A stretch of 64,000 nucleotides of DNA from UBA8752 sp965657965 (GTDB taxonomy: Bacteria > Bacteroidota > Bacteroidia > Flavobacteriales_D > Sanyastnellaceae). The stretch is taken from the NCBI GenBank assembly GCA_965657965.1, contig CBFHQM010000003.1:102315-166314 (forward strand), written 5' to 3'. A program made the translations under genes and the position numbers. The notes under the pieces were generated by a model, which saw only the letters and a list, made by a program, of their open reading frames with translations, was not told where the DNA came from and did no database searches. Positions 27,401 to 33,619 of this stretch are shown piece by piece (the stretch's first letter is position 1; each line of letters opens with the position of its first letter).

Positions 27401-28792
27401 TTCGGTGAGGAGGCAATAATCGGAAATGGGCTCCGTATCCACTGGCTCGGCAAACGGATCGAAGTTGCAGGCCGCCTCATCGGCACAACCCGACCCCTCC
27501 TGATCATCACATATTCCGTTGTCGTCGTTGTCTGCGGAACAATCCCCTCCACAGTCTCCAATGGCATCGAGGTACAAACAACCACCACCATCGCATTCCG
27601 CTGTCGCGTCAAAATTACAGGCTGTCGGATCCAAACACCCCGACGTCCCGTAAGTCAAGGTGAGCGCGTTGGACGTGCCCGAAGGCGTCGTCACCAAGAC
27701 CGAAACTGATCCCGCGCCCACAGGCATGGAAAAACTGACCTGACTCGGGGTGCTGTTGACCACCGCTACAGATGCGCCATCCACAGTCACCGTCGCGTCG
27801 CAGAGGTTCGTTCCACTCAATTGAATCAATTCACCACCAACACAAGAAAGACCCGATGTTGGGGCGCCAGAGGACAGAGTAGGCGCACCGAGACAGTCTT
27901 CTGAATCATCACAAATGCCGTTGTTGTTGATGTCTGCCGTGCAACTTCCATTGCAGACCCCCAAAGCATCCGGCGTTCCGACACAGTCGTCGTCTTCGTC
28001 GCAAATCTGGTCTTCATCGAGGTCATTGATACAATTGCCCGCACAATCCAAGCCTGGATCCGCGTAAACACAATCATCACCGTTCGAAGGCACACAAGGT
28101 GCGTCCAACGTAAAGGTGACCGTTGATGCCTCTCCTCCAGCCGGGAAATATTGCACGTTCAACGCACCTCCCAAAACGCCATCGGTCGTCAATTGCGCCA
28201 AAAGCACCCTTCCTTCGGCCCCCGCGGCACCATTGGAGTCTCCGTTGTAAATGAACCAAATCCCTCCAATTTCATCGTCAATCACAATGTCAGACCCGAG
28301 TGCGCCTGCCCCAGGGTCAAACACAGAAATCCAGTCTTGGTCGGGTGACGCAATCAAACTCGCTGCGTTTTCACCTGCACCTGAAACCGCCTTTCTATCC
28401 AGACCAATGGTCACGTAGCTGTCAAACTCCAACTCAGGGTAAACACCGAGAAGCAAGGGGTTGACCGCCTCTGCCGATGAACCGCCCAATGGGTGATGGT
28501 AAAAGTTGGTGGTGGTGGTCAAGGACAAGGGCTCCTCTTGGTTGCCGTATACCGCGGTCACAAAATCAGCGGAATCTGTCGCCTGCAAGTACAATCGATA
28601 CGTTGTTAGACCGGCCAAATCGCCTTCCGTGTGCACCGCAAACGACTCAATCTCGAGGCAAACAGAAGCAGGCTCCCCTGAATTGGGATCAAAGTTGCAT
28701 GCCGAAGGATCGGTACAAGACTGGGCTTGTAGGGTAACGTGAAACTGCAAACAAACAAGCAGACACGAGAAAACATGAATCAAATGACGCAT
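21428..28792 (-). CDS. Giant cysteine-rich repeat surface protein with dockerin-like C-terminal cap
   Basis: 2454-residue exported protein. Order: signal peptide (to about 24); three copies of a roughly 195-residue domain (about 42-235, 457-652, 897-1092); an IPT/TIG-like segment (about 300-385: GLSCVGGELIQLSGTNLC, VLVTTPSGTSNALTLTYG); seven full 62-residue DACGVCNGPGAVYDCGC units in two blocks (about 668-876 and 1150-1436); then about 32 GCTDPxACNYDxxATxDDGSC units (1448-2414). A single cysteine-bracketed EF-hand-like motif, ACPADLTDDGVIGVADLLEF, closes the protein. Aspartate and cysteine content suggest calcium binding and disulfides in an extended stalk. No T9SS type A or B domain is seen. 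Partners and function are unknown. Confidence 0.85.
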   Translation of the reverse strand: MRHLIHVFSCLLVCLQFHVTLQAQSCTDPSACNFDPNSGEPASVCLEIESFAVHTEGDLAGLTTYRLYLQATDSADFVTAVYGNQEEPLSLTTTTNFYHHPLGGSSAEAVNPLLLGVYPELEFDSYVTIGLDRKAVSGAGENAASLIASPDQDWISVFDPGAGALGSDIVIDDEIGGIWFIYNGDSNGAAGAEGRVLLAQLTTDGVLGGALNVQYFPAGGEASTVTFTLDAPCVPSNGDDCVYADPGLDCAGNCINDLDEDQICDEDDDCVGTPDALGVCNGSCTADINNNGICDDSEDCLGAPTLSSGAPTSGLSCVGGELIQLSGTNLCDATVTVDGASVAVVNSTPSQVSFSMPVGAGSVSVLVTTPSGTSNALTLTYGTSGCLDPTACNFDATAECDGGGCLYLDAIGDCGGDCSADNDDNGICDDQEGSGCADEAACNFDPFAEPVDTEPISDYCLLTEAVVVHSSGDLAGMTTYQVSIQTLNNSDFVTSVSGNIDAPTTVATTTSFYQHILGGVTPQNVNPLLLDNFPNLAFDSWVTIGLDGPADAIQGENSAAVVNSPGQNWGLVFDPGSGADGSDLIINDNVGGVWYILNGDANGFPDENGRVLLGQFTTDGVLSGNMQVQVFPSGDNENFVLLDLPLGLGVGCPTGGGNCLYDDALGNCGGDCTADVDNDGICDGVDPCVGAVDACGVCNGPGAVYDCGCDPIAAGDCDCDGNEEDALGICGGDCTDDADEDGICDDVDDCVGTLDACGICNGPGATGDCGCDDIPDGECDCNGNVLDAIGVCGGACTVDADGDGLCDDEDPCVGDLDACGVCNGPGAVYACGCDEIAQGACDCDGNVEDAIGVCGGNCSADVNNNGICDDTEEAGCDDEDACNYDANALPYTPPVVDEGYCLELRTLAEHTEGELAGQTTYQILLHTENASDFVTSVYGNINEPLAIETSTSFYQHILGGVTPENVNPLLLGNYPNLAFDSWVTIGLDGPANASNGENGAATVQSPGQAWSTLFEPGSGAPGGSIVMDDEVGGVWYVLNGDANGTPSAEGTVLLGQFTTDGDVTGNMNIQVFPEGDNENFVKVNLPIGGSCVAVSVNPACVYPDGDDVDCDGVCYNDADEDGVCDEQEIAGCQDELACNYNPLATDDDGSCLALDVCGECGGSGIPDGECDCNGNVEDAVGDCGGDCEADADNDGICDDEDPCVGALDACGICNGPGAIYDCGCVDIADGECDCDGNVEDAIGLCGGDCTSDEDNDGICDDVDPCVGALDACGVCNGPGAVYECGCADVAADACDCDGNVEDAIGDCGGDCAADADNDGICDDEDPCVGDLDACGVCNGPGAVYDCGCEDIADGECDCDGNVEDALGDCGGDCAADEDNDGICDDVDPCVGALDACGVCNGPGAVYDCGCEGIANGACDCDGNVEDALGVCGGDCVSDVDNDNVCDSDEIPGCTNENACNYNALATDEDGSCAVLDALGECGGSCPADLNEDGICDNDNVFGCTDEAACNFNPAADVNNGSCEFFSCVGCTDSDAINYDAGATVDDGNCSFAGCTDADAENFDIGADVDDGSCVLLGCTDPTACNYDAAANTNDASACEFDCYGCINLSACNFDNDATVDDGTCEFTSCRGCTDPDAVNYDFTALIDDNSCLYEGCTNVNATNFDPNADLNDGSCIFPGCNNPEACNYDQTATIDDGSCDLTSCLGCMNPFACNFDVLATISSGDCDLYSCRGCTDEDAFNYDEDATIDNNSCLYTGCIDPEADNYDANADYSDGSCYYVGCTNQFACNFDITATVSSEDCDLTSCYGCTNPLACDFDSTATISDGSCDLLTCRGCTNPAAVNYDDQASIDDGSCVVVGCKDPAADNYDPTATYNDVSLCTYSPVEGCIIIQACNYNASATVSDGSCNFDCYGCNDPAANNYDPSATLSDGSCTYGMSTGNMAMLNGCTLPFACNYLDTENPCEFDSCSGCLDPGACNYDPDATLATTCFTPEDLCNGATNVDCDCNCINDANQNGVCDENETGGCTDPLSCNYSSAAAFDDGSCETESCGGCTDSTACNYDASATLNNGSCDYQTCTGCTDATACNYAANATVSDGSCTYAGANVDCNGDCLNDVNQNGTCDELETEGCTDAFACNYDAQASIDDGSCENVSCAGCTDDSACNYDADALVNDGSCDYESCLGCTDAGACNYDSGAAQNDGSCTYPANAYVDCNGECLQDVNQNGVCDPLEIPGCTDGAACNYDPEATDDDGACDFASCVGCLDAAACNYDALATQSSGACDYVSCVGCTEATACNYNASATQSNGSCIYPVGLLYDCDGDCVNDADGNGVCDELEILGCTNSGACNYEPLATNNDGSCDFASCAGCTLPSACNYDAQATQDDGSCDLSGCLGCTYADALNYDATATLDDGGCIYDCGGSGNDACPADLTDDGVIGVADLLEFLIYFDTSCIAD
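21550..24450 (-). repeat. About 32 tandem cysteine-rich GCTDPxACNY units (coding repeats)
   Basis: In-frame tandem repeats of about 27-30 codons inside the giant protein. Each unit has the core GC(T/N/L)DxxACN(Y/F)DxxATxDDGSC and usually a short link such as DFASCVGC. Units are diverged rather than identical: several have AxNY without the second cysteine (for example DAINYD, DAENFD, DAFNYD), and some gain an inserted DCNGDCLNDVNQNGVCDxxE segment. This suggests old duplication with continuing exchange rather than recent expansion. Confidence 0.85.
24485..25345 (-). repeat. Four and a half 62-codon DACGVCNGPGA units (block 2)
   Basis: Tandem units of 186 bases encoding CVGxLDACGVCNGPGA, YDCGCxDIADGECDCDGN, VEDALGDCGGDC and xADxDNDGICDDxDP. 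Block 2 has four full units and a partial first unit that begins at DVCGECGGSG. The DxDNDGxCDxxD part resembles thrombospondin type 3 calcium-binding repeats. Confidence 0.8.
25518..26105 (-). repeat. Third copy of the ~195-residue domain
   Basis: Encodes residues about 897-1092 (CLELRTLAEHTEGELAGQTT to KVNLPIGGSC). It shares with the other two copies HTEGxLAGxTTYxxxLxT, the SDFVTxVxGN segment, SFYQHILGGVTPENVNPLLL, FDSWVTIGLDGPA, GGVWYVLNGDANG, LLGQFTTDG and FPEGDNENF. Copies 2 and 3 are closest to each other. Secondary structure looks all-beta. I do not recognise a named family. Confidence 0.75.
26165..26790 (-). repeat. Three 62-codon DACGVCNGPGA units (block 1)
   Basis: Same 186-base unit as block 2, placed between domain copies 2 and 3. 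Variation is concentrated in the DCGCxxIAxGxCDC part. Together with block 2 this makes seven full units. Confidence 0.8.
26838..27425 (-). repeat. Second copy of the ~195-residue domain
   Basis: Encodes residues about 457-652 (CLLTEAVVVHSSGDLAGMTT to LLDLPLGLGVGC). It is nearly superimposable on copy 3, including SFYQHILGGVTPQNVNPLLL and GGVWYILNGDANG. Confidence 0.75.
28088..28670 (-). repeat. First copy of the ~195-residue domain
   Basis: Encodes residues about 42-235 (CLEIESFAVHTEGDLAGLTT to TVTFTLDAPC). It is more diverged than copies 2 and 3, for example NFYHHPLGGSSAEAVNPLLL in place of SFYQHILGG, but collinear throughout. Confidence 0.75.
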
Positions 28793-28871
28793 AATGCTGG
28801 ATTAAGGTGGAATCAAGATAACCCCAATTTCACCCAGAACAACACCGCTTACACACTATAGAACAATCGAT

Positions 28872-28885
28872 TAGGAACCTTCCTA
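28872..28885. other. Small palindrome TAGGAA-cc-TTCCTA downstream of ligA
   Basis: Six-base inverted repeat with a two-base centre in the 103-base gap between the ligA stop and the giant protein gene start. It has no T-run, so it is a weak terminator at best; it could also be a protein-binding site. Nothing else is evident in this gap. Confidence 0.25.
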
Positions 28886-28895
28886 CCCCCTTCGA

Positions 28896-30905
28896 TTACG
28901 CAATCAACCCCATGAACTCGGTTTCACTCAAAATCCGGACCCCCATGCGCTCTGCCTTTTCTCTTTTGGCTGGCCCCATTTTCTCTCCTGCAATCAAGTA
29001 ATCCGTGCTGCCCGATACAGTTCCAGACAACTTGCCCCCATTCTGCTCCACCTGTCGCTTGATTTCGTCTCGGGGCACAGTGAATACCCCGCTGACAACG
29101 CACTTCTTGTCCTGCAAGGCAGTGCCTTGAGGCGCAACTTCCTGCTCAGAGACAAATTGTAACCCAGCAGCCACCAGGCGATCGAGGTGAAGCTCCTGTT
29201 GGACATCCTCGAAAAACGACAGAACCGCGTCCGCAATGACCGGGCCGACAACATCCAGTTCTAATAACGCTTCACGGTCGGCCTGTCTCAAGTCGTTTAG
29301 ACTTCCAAAATGTCGAGCCAAACGTTTGGCCACAGTCTCTCCCACATGACGAATGCCCAAGCCAAACAATACCCGCTCGAAAGGAACCGCCTTAGACGCG
29401 GCTATGCCCGCCAAAAGGTTGCTCGCTTTGGTTTCACCCATGCGGTCCAATGTGAGCAAAGAACGCGCCTCAAGACTGTACAAATCAGCCGGGGCTTTCA
29501 CCATCCCCGAGGCCCACAACTGGTCCACACTCTTGTCTCCTAAGCCATCGATGTTCATGGCCTTGCGACTCGCAAAATGCTCGATGCGGCCTTTGATTTG
29601 CTCTGGACACCCTAGAACATTCGGACAATGGTGCTTGGCTTCCTCCTCTGCGCGCTCCAACGCGGTCCCACAGTCCGGACAGTGCGTGGCGTAGACATGC
29701 GGCTGGCTATTGCTTGGCCGCTCCTCCATCACCACACCGACCACCTTCGGGATAATTTCTCCGCCTTTTTCCACCTGAACAAGGTCTCCCTCTCGAATGT
29801 CCAATTGCGCAATCTGATCGGCATTGTGCAAGCTGGCATTCTCCACGGTTGTTCCCGCGATGAATACCGGATCAAGACGAGCCACAGGGGTAATGGCACC
29901 GGTACGGCCAACCTGGTAATCAATGCGCTTCAACCGGGTGAGGCCTTGCTCGGTCTCGAACTTGTAAGCCAATGCCCAGCGCGGCGCTTTTGCCGTGGCC
30001 CCGAGGCTGTTCCTGTGTGAGATTTCGTCCACCTTAATGACCACACCATCAATCGCAAATGGAAGCGCATGCCGCGCCTCTTCCCAATGGTTGACATACC
30101 GCATGACTCCGGCAACATCGTGGGCAACTTCAAACGCCTGGGACAAAACCAAAGGCGTCTTGAACCCCCACTCCTGCGCAGCCCTCACCCCTTCCGAATG
30201 TCCCTTTAACCCTGTGCCTTCGAGTTCCACCCCGTAGAGAAAACAATCGAGTCCACGACGGGCTACCTCCCCGCTGTCTTGAAGTTTAAGAGATCCCGAC
30301 GCGGTGTTTCTCGGGTTCACAAACGTCTTTTTACCCTCCGATTTCATTCGCACATTCAACGCCTCGAACGCAGAGAAGGGCAATACAATTTCCCCCCTAA
30401 TTTCCAGCATGTCCGGCGCCGAAGGCGACAACTGAATGGGCAGGGTTCGAATCGTTCGCACGTTGGCGGTAATGTCCTCTCCAATGGTGCCATCGCCGCG
30501 TGTCAAAGCCCGCACAAGCCCCCCATTTTCGTAGTGCAACGCAATGGCCACACCATCATATTTCAACTCGCACGTAAAGCGACAATCCCCAGCCGTTTCT
30601 TTTTGGACCCGATCGGCCCACTCCTGAAGTTCATCGGCATTGTAACTGTTAGACAAAGACAGCATCGGACGGCTGTGGGCCACTTTCTCAAACTGATCGG
30701 ACAAGCCACTTCCTACGCGCTTGGTTGGACTGTTGTCGTCTCCGAATTCCGGGTGCTTGGACTCCAACGTCTCCAGCTCGGCCAACAAAAGGTCAAACTC
30801 ACGGTCACTGATGACCGGCTCAGAGAGCACGTAATACCTGTGGTTGTGCGCATGGAGGGCGCGGCGTAGTTCCGCAATGCGGGCTTCGGCTTGCATGGAC
30901 TGCAT
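28896..30905 (-). CDS. ligA: NAD+-dependent DNA ligase
   Basis: 669-residue replicative DNA ligase that seals nicks using NAD+. The N-terminal Ia domain (ALHAHNHRYYVLSEPVISDR, EFDLLLAEL) is followed by the adenylation domain with the active-site lysine in CELKYDGVAI. A four-cysteine zinc finger lies in CPDCGTALERAEEEAKHHCP, closing with NVLGCPEQ. Helix-hairpin-helix repeats follow, and a C-terminal BRCT domain (KCVVSGVFTVPRDEIKRQVE, STDYLIAGEKMGPAKREKAE). The start at 30905 follows the prmC stop by 11 bases; an ATG three codons later is equally possible. Last gene of the minus-strand run beginning at parE. Confidence 0.95.
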   Translation of the reverse strand: MQSMQAEARIAELRRALHAHNHRYYVLSEPVISDREFDLLLAELETLESKHPEFGDDNSPTKRVGSGLSDQFEKVAHSRPMLSLSNSYNADELQEWADRVQKETAGDCRFTCELKYDGVAIALHYENGGLVRALTRGDGTIGEDITANVRTIRTLPIQLSPSAPDMLEIRGEIVLPFSAFEALNVRMKSEGKKTFVNPRNTASGSLKLQDSGEVARRGLDCFLYGVELEGTGLKGHSEGVRAAQEWGFKTPLVLSQAFEVAHDVAGVMRYVNHWEEARHALPFAIDGVVIKVDEISHRNSLGATAKAPRWALAYKFETEQGLTRLKRIDYQVGRTGAITPVARLDPVFIAGTTVENASLHNADQIAQLDIREGDLVQVEKGGEIIPKVVGVVMEERPSNSQPHVYATHCPDCGTALERAEEEAKHHCPNVLGCPEQIKGRIEHFASRKAMNIDGLGDKSVDQLWASGMVKAPADLYSLEARSLLTLDRMGETKASNLLAGIAASKAVPFERVLFGLGIRHVGETVAKRLARHFGSLNDLRQADREALLELDVVGPVIADAVLSFFEDVQQELHLDRLVAAGLQFVSEQEVAPQGTALQDKKCVVSGVFTVPRDEIKRQVEQNGGKLSGTVSGSTDYLIAGEKMGPAKREKAERMGVRILSETEFMGLIA

Positions 30906-30916
30906 GAAATAACGGA

Positions 30917-31813
30917 TCAGGACCGGATCAAACGAACCGCTCGTTGTGCACCTTGAAGATCGCAGAGGAGCTGCACCTGAGCGCCTTCGAGTTTCCAACA
31001 ATCGGCCACAGCTTTGGTGAATTCTGAGTGACACTCTGCCACCATGCAACCTCCTGGATTTAGAGACGAGGTCGCCAGCGGAAACATGGCCTCGTAAAAT
31101 TGGAGGGGATGGTCGTCTGGCACAAACAAGGCTAGACTAGGGTCGTGCGCTTGAACGTGGGCCTCCAATGACTCCGAAGCGGGGATGTACGGCGGATTGG
31201 ACACTACGCCGTCGAATGCCCCTAGGGCGATGACCGCCTCCGTATCGAGCGCATCCAATGCCTGCCATTGAACGTCAAGTCCCAACGCCGATGCATTTGC
31301 TCTGGCTTGGGCCAAGGCCGCCTCGGAAACATCGATTCCAACCACCTCCCAACCCGGGCGTTCGGACTTAATGGAGAGGGCAATGCACCCGCTCCCGGTC
31401 CCAATGTCCAACACACGGACACCCGATTTTTTGTTCGATAGAGGACCAAGCCCTTCCAAGAACCACCCCACCACTTCCTCGGTTTCGGGACGCGGAATCA
31501 GTACGTCTCCCGCACATCCAATTTTGAGGCCCCGAAACTCGGTCCAACCGACAACACGTTGCACAGGAATCCCTGCGCAGACTTGCTTTAAATGTGACTG
31601 AAGCCGGGTCAACTCACCTTCGTCGTAACGGTGTGCTTTGACCTCAAGAATCAAACGGCTGCGGGGATCTAAATCGGCCATAAGCCAATCTGTAATGGCC
31701 GCCCGTTCACGGGAATCAGCCAACATACCCTCGCCGTGCGCATCCAAGACTTCGCGCACCCATCTCCTCACCGACACATCCAAGTTGTCCTTGGGCAATG
31801 CGACAGCCGCCAT
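30917..31813 (-). CDS. prmC: Release factor glutamine N5-methyltransferase
   Basis: 298-residue SAM-dependent methyltransferase that modifies the GGQ glutamine of peptide chain release factors. SAM motif VLDIGTGSGCIALS and catalytic NPPYIP (VVSNPPYIPASE) are present, with an N-terminal helical domain that recognises release factors. The ATG at 31813, four bases after the mgsA stop, is preferred over the longer frame starting inside mgsA. Confidence 0.93.
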   Translation of the reverse strand: MAAVALPKDNLDVSVRRWVREVLDAHGEGMLADSRERAAITDWLMADLDPRSRLILEVKAHRYDEGELTRLQSHLKQVCAGIPVQRVVGWTEFRGLKIGCAGDVLIPRPETEEVVGWFLEGLGPLSNKKSGVRVLDIGTGSGCIALSIKSERPGWEVVGIDVSEAALAQARANASALGLDVQWQALDALDTEAVIALGAFDGVVSNPPYIPASESLEAHVQAHDPSLALFVPDDHPLQFYEAMFPLATSSLNPGGCMVAECHSEFTKAVADCWKLEGAQVQLLCDLQGAQRAVRLIRS

Positions 31814-31817
31814 GTCC

Positions 31818-32180
31818 TTAGGCGATGTTGCGCGCAATCAATTCCGCTGTGGCCGGATTGGTGGCCAGCGGAATGTTGTACACGTCGCACAGCCGAAGCA
31901 ACATGTTGATGTCGGGCTCATGGGGGTGTTTCCCCATAGGATCACGGAAGAAAATCACACCCGCCACTTCACCTTCGGTGACCTTGGCTGCAATCTGCGC
32001 ATCTCCACCTTTTGGCCCAGAGGCCACAGTTTCAACGGTGATGCCCTCCGCGGCCAAACGACTGCCTGTCGTTTGTGTGGCCAAAATGGGAACCTTGTTA
32101 AAGAAGCCTTGAAACTGCTTGGCAAAGGCCACCAGCTCTTTCTTCTTCCCATCGTGGGCGATCAGCGCGATGTACTTCAT
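31818..32180 (-). CDS. mgsA: Methylglyoxal synthase
   Basis: 120-residue enzyme converting dihydroxyacetone phosphate to methylglyoxal plus phosphate, a bypass of lower glycolysis used when sugar phosphates accumulate. Visible signatures: IALIAHDGKKKELV at the N-terminus, TGSRL, SGPKGGDAQIAAKV with the phosphate-binding loop, the acidic segment FFRDPMGKHPHEPDINMLLR, and CDVYNIPLATNPATAELI. It overlaps the upstream alpha-amylase gene stop by ATGA, so starch breakdown and this overflow enzyme are translated from one message. Confidence 0.95.
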   Translation of the reverse strand: MKYIALIAHDGKKKELVAFAKQFQGFFNKVPILATQTTGSRLAAEGITVETVASGPKGGDAQIAAKVTEGEVAGVIFFRDPMGKHPHEPDINMLLRLCDVYNIPLATNPATAELIARNIA

Positions 32181-33604
32181 GCGCCCGTCTTCACAAAGAC
32201 CTCAAACGACCAAGGACTCCACTTCTTGCGATCCAAGGACTTGCGGCTAAAGGTCGCTCGGTACCCATCCAAACCTTCAGGTGTAAACTCGACTTCGTTC
32301 TCGCTCATGTTGATCAAAACGCGGACCGAACCCTCTGCATTTTCCCGTTCGAAATAGAGCACATCACCCTCGGTGACCAGTTGAACCGCAGCCGCGCCCT
32401 CCTCTCCACTAAACAATGCGGAATTGCGATGGTGCAAATCGTTCAAGATGCGGTAAAAGGACAATGCCCGGTAATCACCCCATGGCACTGTGTCCTTCTC
32501 AAAAAAGCGCAACCGCTTGTTCATCTCGCTCTCCTGCCCACCATAAATCAAGGGCATGCCAAATGCGGTTCCACACAACACCGCCATTCCGCGCATGGCC
32601 TGGCCATAACGCTCGGTTGTGGTGCCGTTCCACGAATTCTCATCGTGGTTCGAGGTAAAGGTCAAGCGGTATGCCGAACTGGGGAAACGTGTGGCTTCAG
32701 CCGCCAAATAAGCCCGAACATCGTCGGCGCTTTTCTCGCCCTTGGCCACCTCGTTTGTCAGGTGATGGAATTCCCATGCGTAGCTCGCATCGAATGCCCG
32801 TTCATGGTGACCCGGCTCCTCGGCCTCGGCCAACATAAAGACATCGGGTTTGACACGCTCCAAGGCTCGGCGTGCCCTGTCCCAGAAGGCCGTCGGGACT
32901 TTGCCCGCCACATCACACCGATAGCCGTCTACATTGTGCTCTTGGACCCAGTAGACCATCGCCTCTTCCATGGCGTCATAGAGACCGCTGGTCTCCCCGT
33001 TGTCCCAATCCAACTGAGCCACATCGGTCCAATCGGTGTCCAATGGCGGCTGCAACGCCCCGGCTGCGTCGCGCAGGTAATATGTGCTGCCCAAAGAGTC
33101 CTGTGCCCATGTGGCATCAAACGAGGTGTGGTTGGCGACCCAATCCAAAATCACCTTCATCCCATAATCGTGCGCAGCGGACACAAACTCATCGAGGTCA
33201 GCCTTGGTGCCAAAATCAGGATTTAGCGCCGTGTAATCCCGCACGCTATATGGGCTACCCAAAGAGGAACTTCCCGGTTCTACCGTTCGGTTGTTGTCGT
33301 TTTCTCCCCCCTTACGGTTAACCTCTCCAATGGGATGAATGGGCATCAACCAAATCACATCGATGCCGAGCTGTTTGATGCGTGCCAAGTCTGCCTTGGC
33401 ACTGCTCAGGTCCCCTTTCGGTGAATGCTGACGCACATTCAATTCATACATCACGGCATTTTTCGACCAGTCGGGATGGACCAAGCGGTCAACAGTATCC
33501 GTTTCGTTCAGTGGGCGAGCCTGCCCAGTTGATTGATCTCCAGGTGCTTGTCCGCACGACAATAGAAAAACGCTCGCTGCGAGTGTTAGGAAAAAACGAT
33601 TCAT
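32177..33604 (-). CDS. Alpha-amylase family lipoprotein (GH13)
   Basis: 475-residue glycoside hydrolase family 13 enzyme, anchored as a lipoprotein: signal MNRFFLTLAASVFLLSC with C17 as the lipidated cysteine. The four GH13 regions are in order: DWVANHTS; GYRCDVAGKVP with the nucleophile Asp; MLAEAEEPG with the acid/base Glu; and FTSNHDENSW with the stabilising Asp. A small beta domain closes the protein. It probably degrades alpha-1,4-glucans in the periplasm or at the cell surface. It lies 15 bases after the parC stop but has its own perfect -7 box exactly four bases before the ATG, so it likely begins a separate transcript with mgsA-prmC-ligA. Confidence 0.93.
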   Translation of the reverse strand: MNRFFLTLAASVFLLSCGQAPGDQSTGQARPLNETDTVDRLVHPDWSKNAVMYELNVRQHSPKGDLSSAKADLARIKQLGIDVIWLMPIHPIGEVNRKGGENDNNRTVEPGSSSLGSPYSVRDYTALNPDFGTKADLDEFVSAAHDYGMKVILDWVANHTSFDATWAQDSLGSTYYLRDAAGALQPPLDTDWTDVAQLDWDNGETSGLYDAMEEAMVYWVQEHNVDGYRCDVAGKVPTAFWDRARRALERVKPDVFMLAEAEEPGHHERAFDASYAWEFHHLTNEVAKGEKSADDVRAYLAAEATRFPSSAYRLTFTSNHDENSWNGTTTERYGQAMRGMAVLCGTAFGMPLIYGGQESEMNKRLRFFEKDTVPWGDYRALSFYRILNDLHHRNSALFSGEEGAAAVQLVTEGDVLYFERENAEGSVRVLINMSENEVEFTPEGLDGYRATFSRKSLDRKKWSPWSFEVFVKTGA

Positions 33605-33608
33605 ACAA

Positions 33609-33616
33609 CAAAACTA
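33609..33616 (-). promoter_or_regulatory. -7 promoter box (TAGTTTTG) four bases before the amylase start
   Basis: Minus-strand TAGTTTTG is a perfect TAnnTTTG, followed by TTGT and the ATG at 33604. It sits in the 15-base gap between parC and the amylase gene, predicts a leaderless amylase mRNA and gives amy-mgsA-prmC-ligA a promoter separate from parE-parC. Confidence 0.55.
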
Positions 33617-33619
33617 CCC

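Noticed and set aside
21494..27709. Many long plus-strand open frames opposite the giant repeat gene, including a 334-residue arginine/histidine-rich frame at 24541-25545 and a 254-residue frame at 26145-26909.
   Set aside because: They are antisense shadows of a repeat-rich coding strand; their products are low-complexity echoes of the repeats with no start context, signal or family resemblance.
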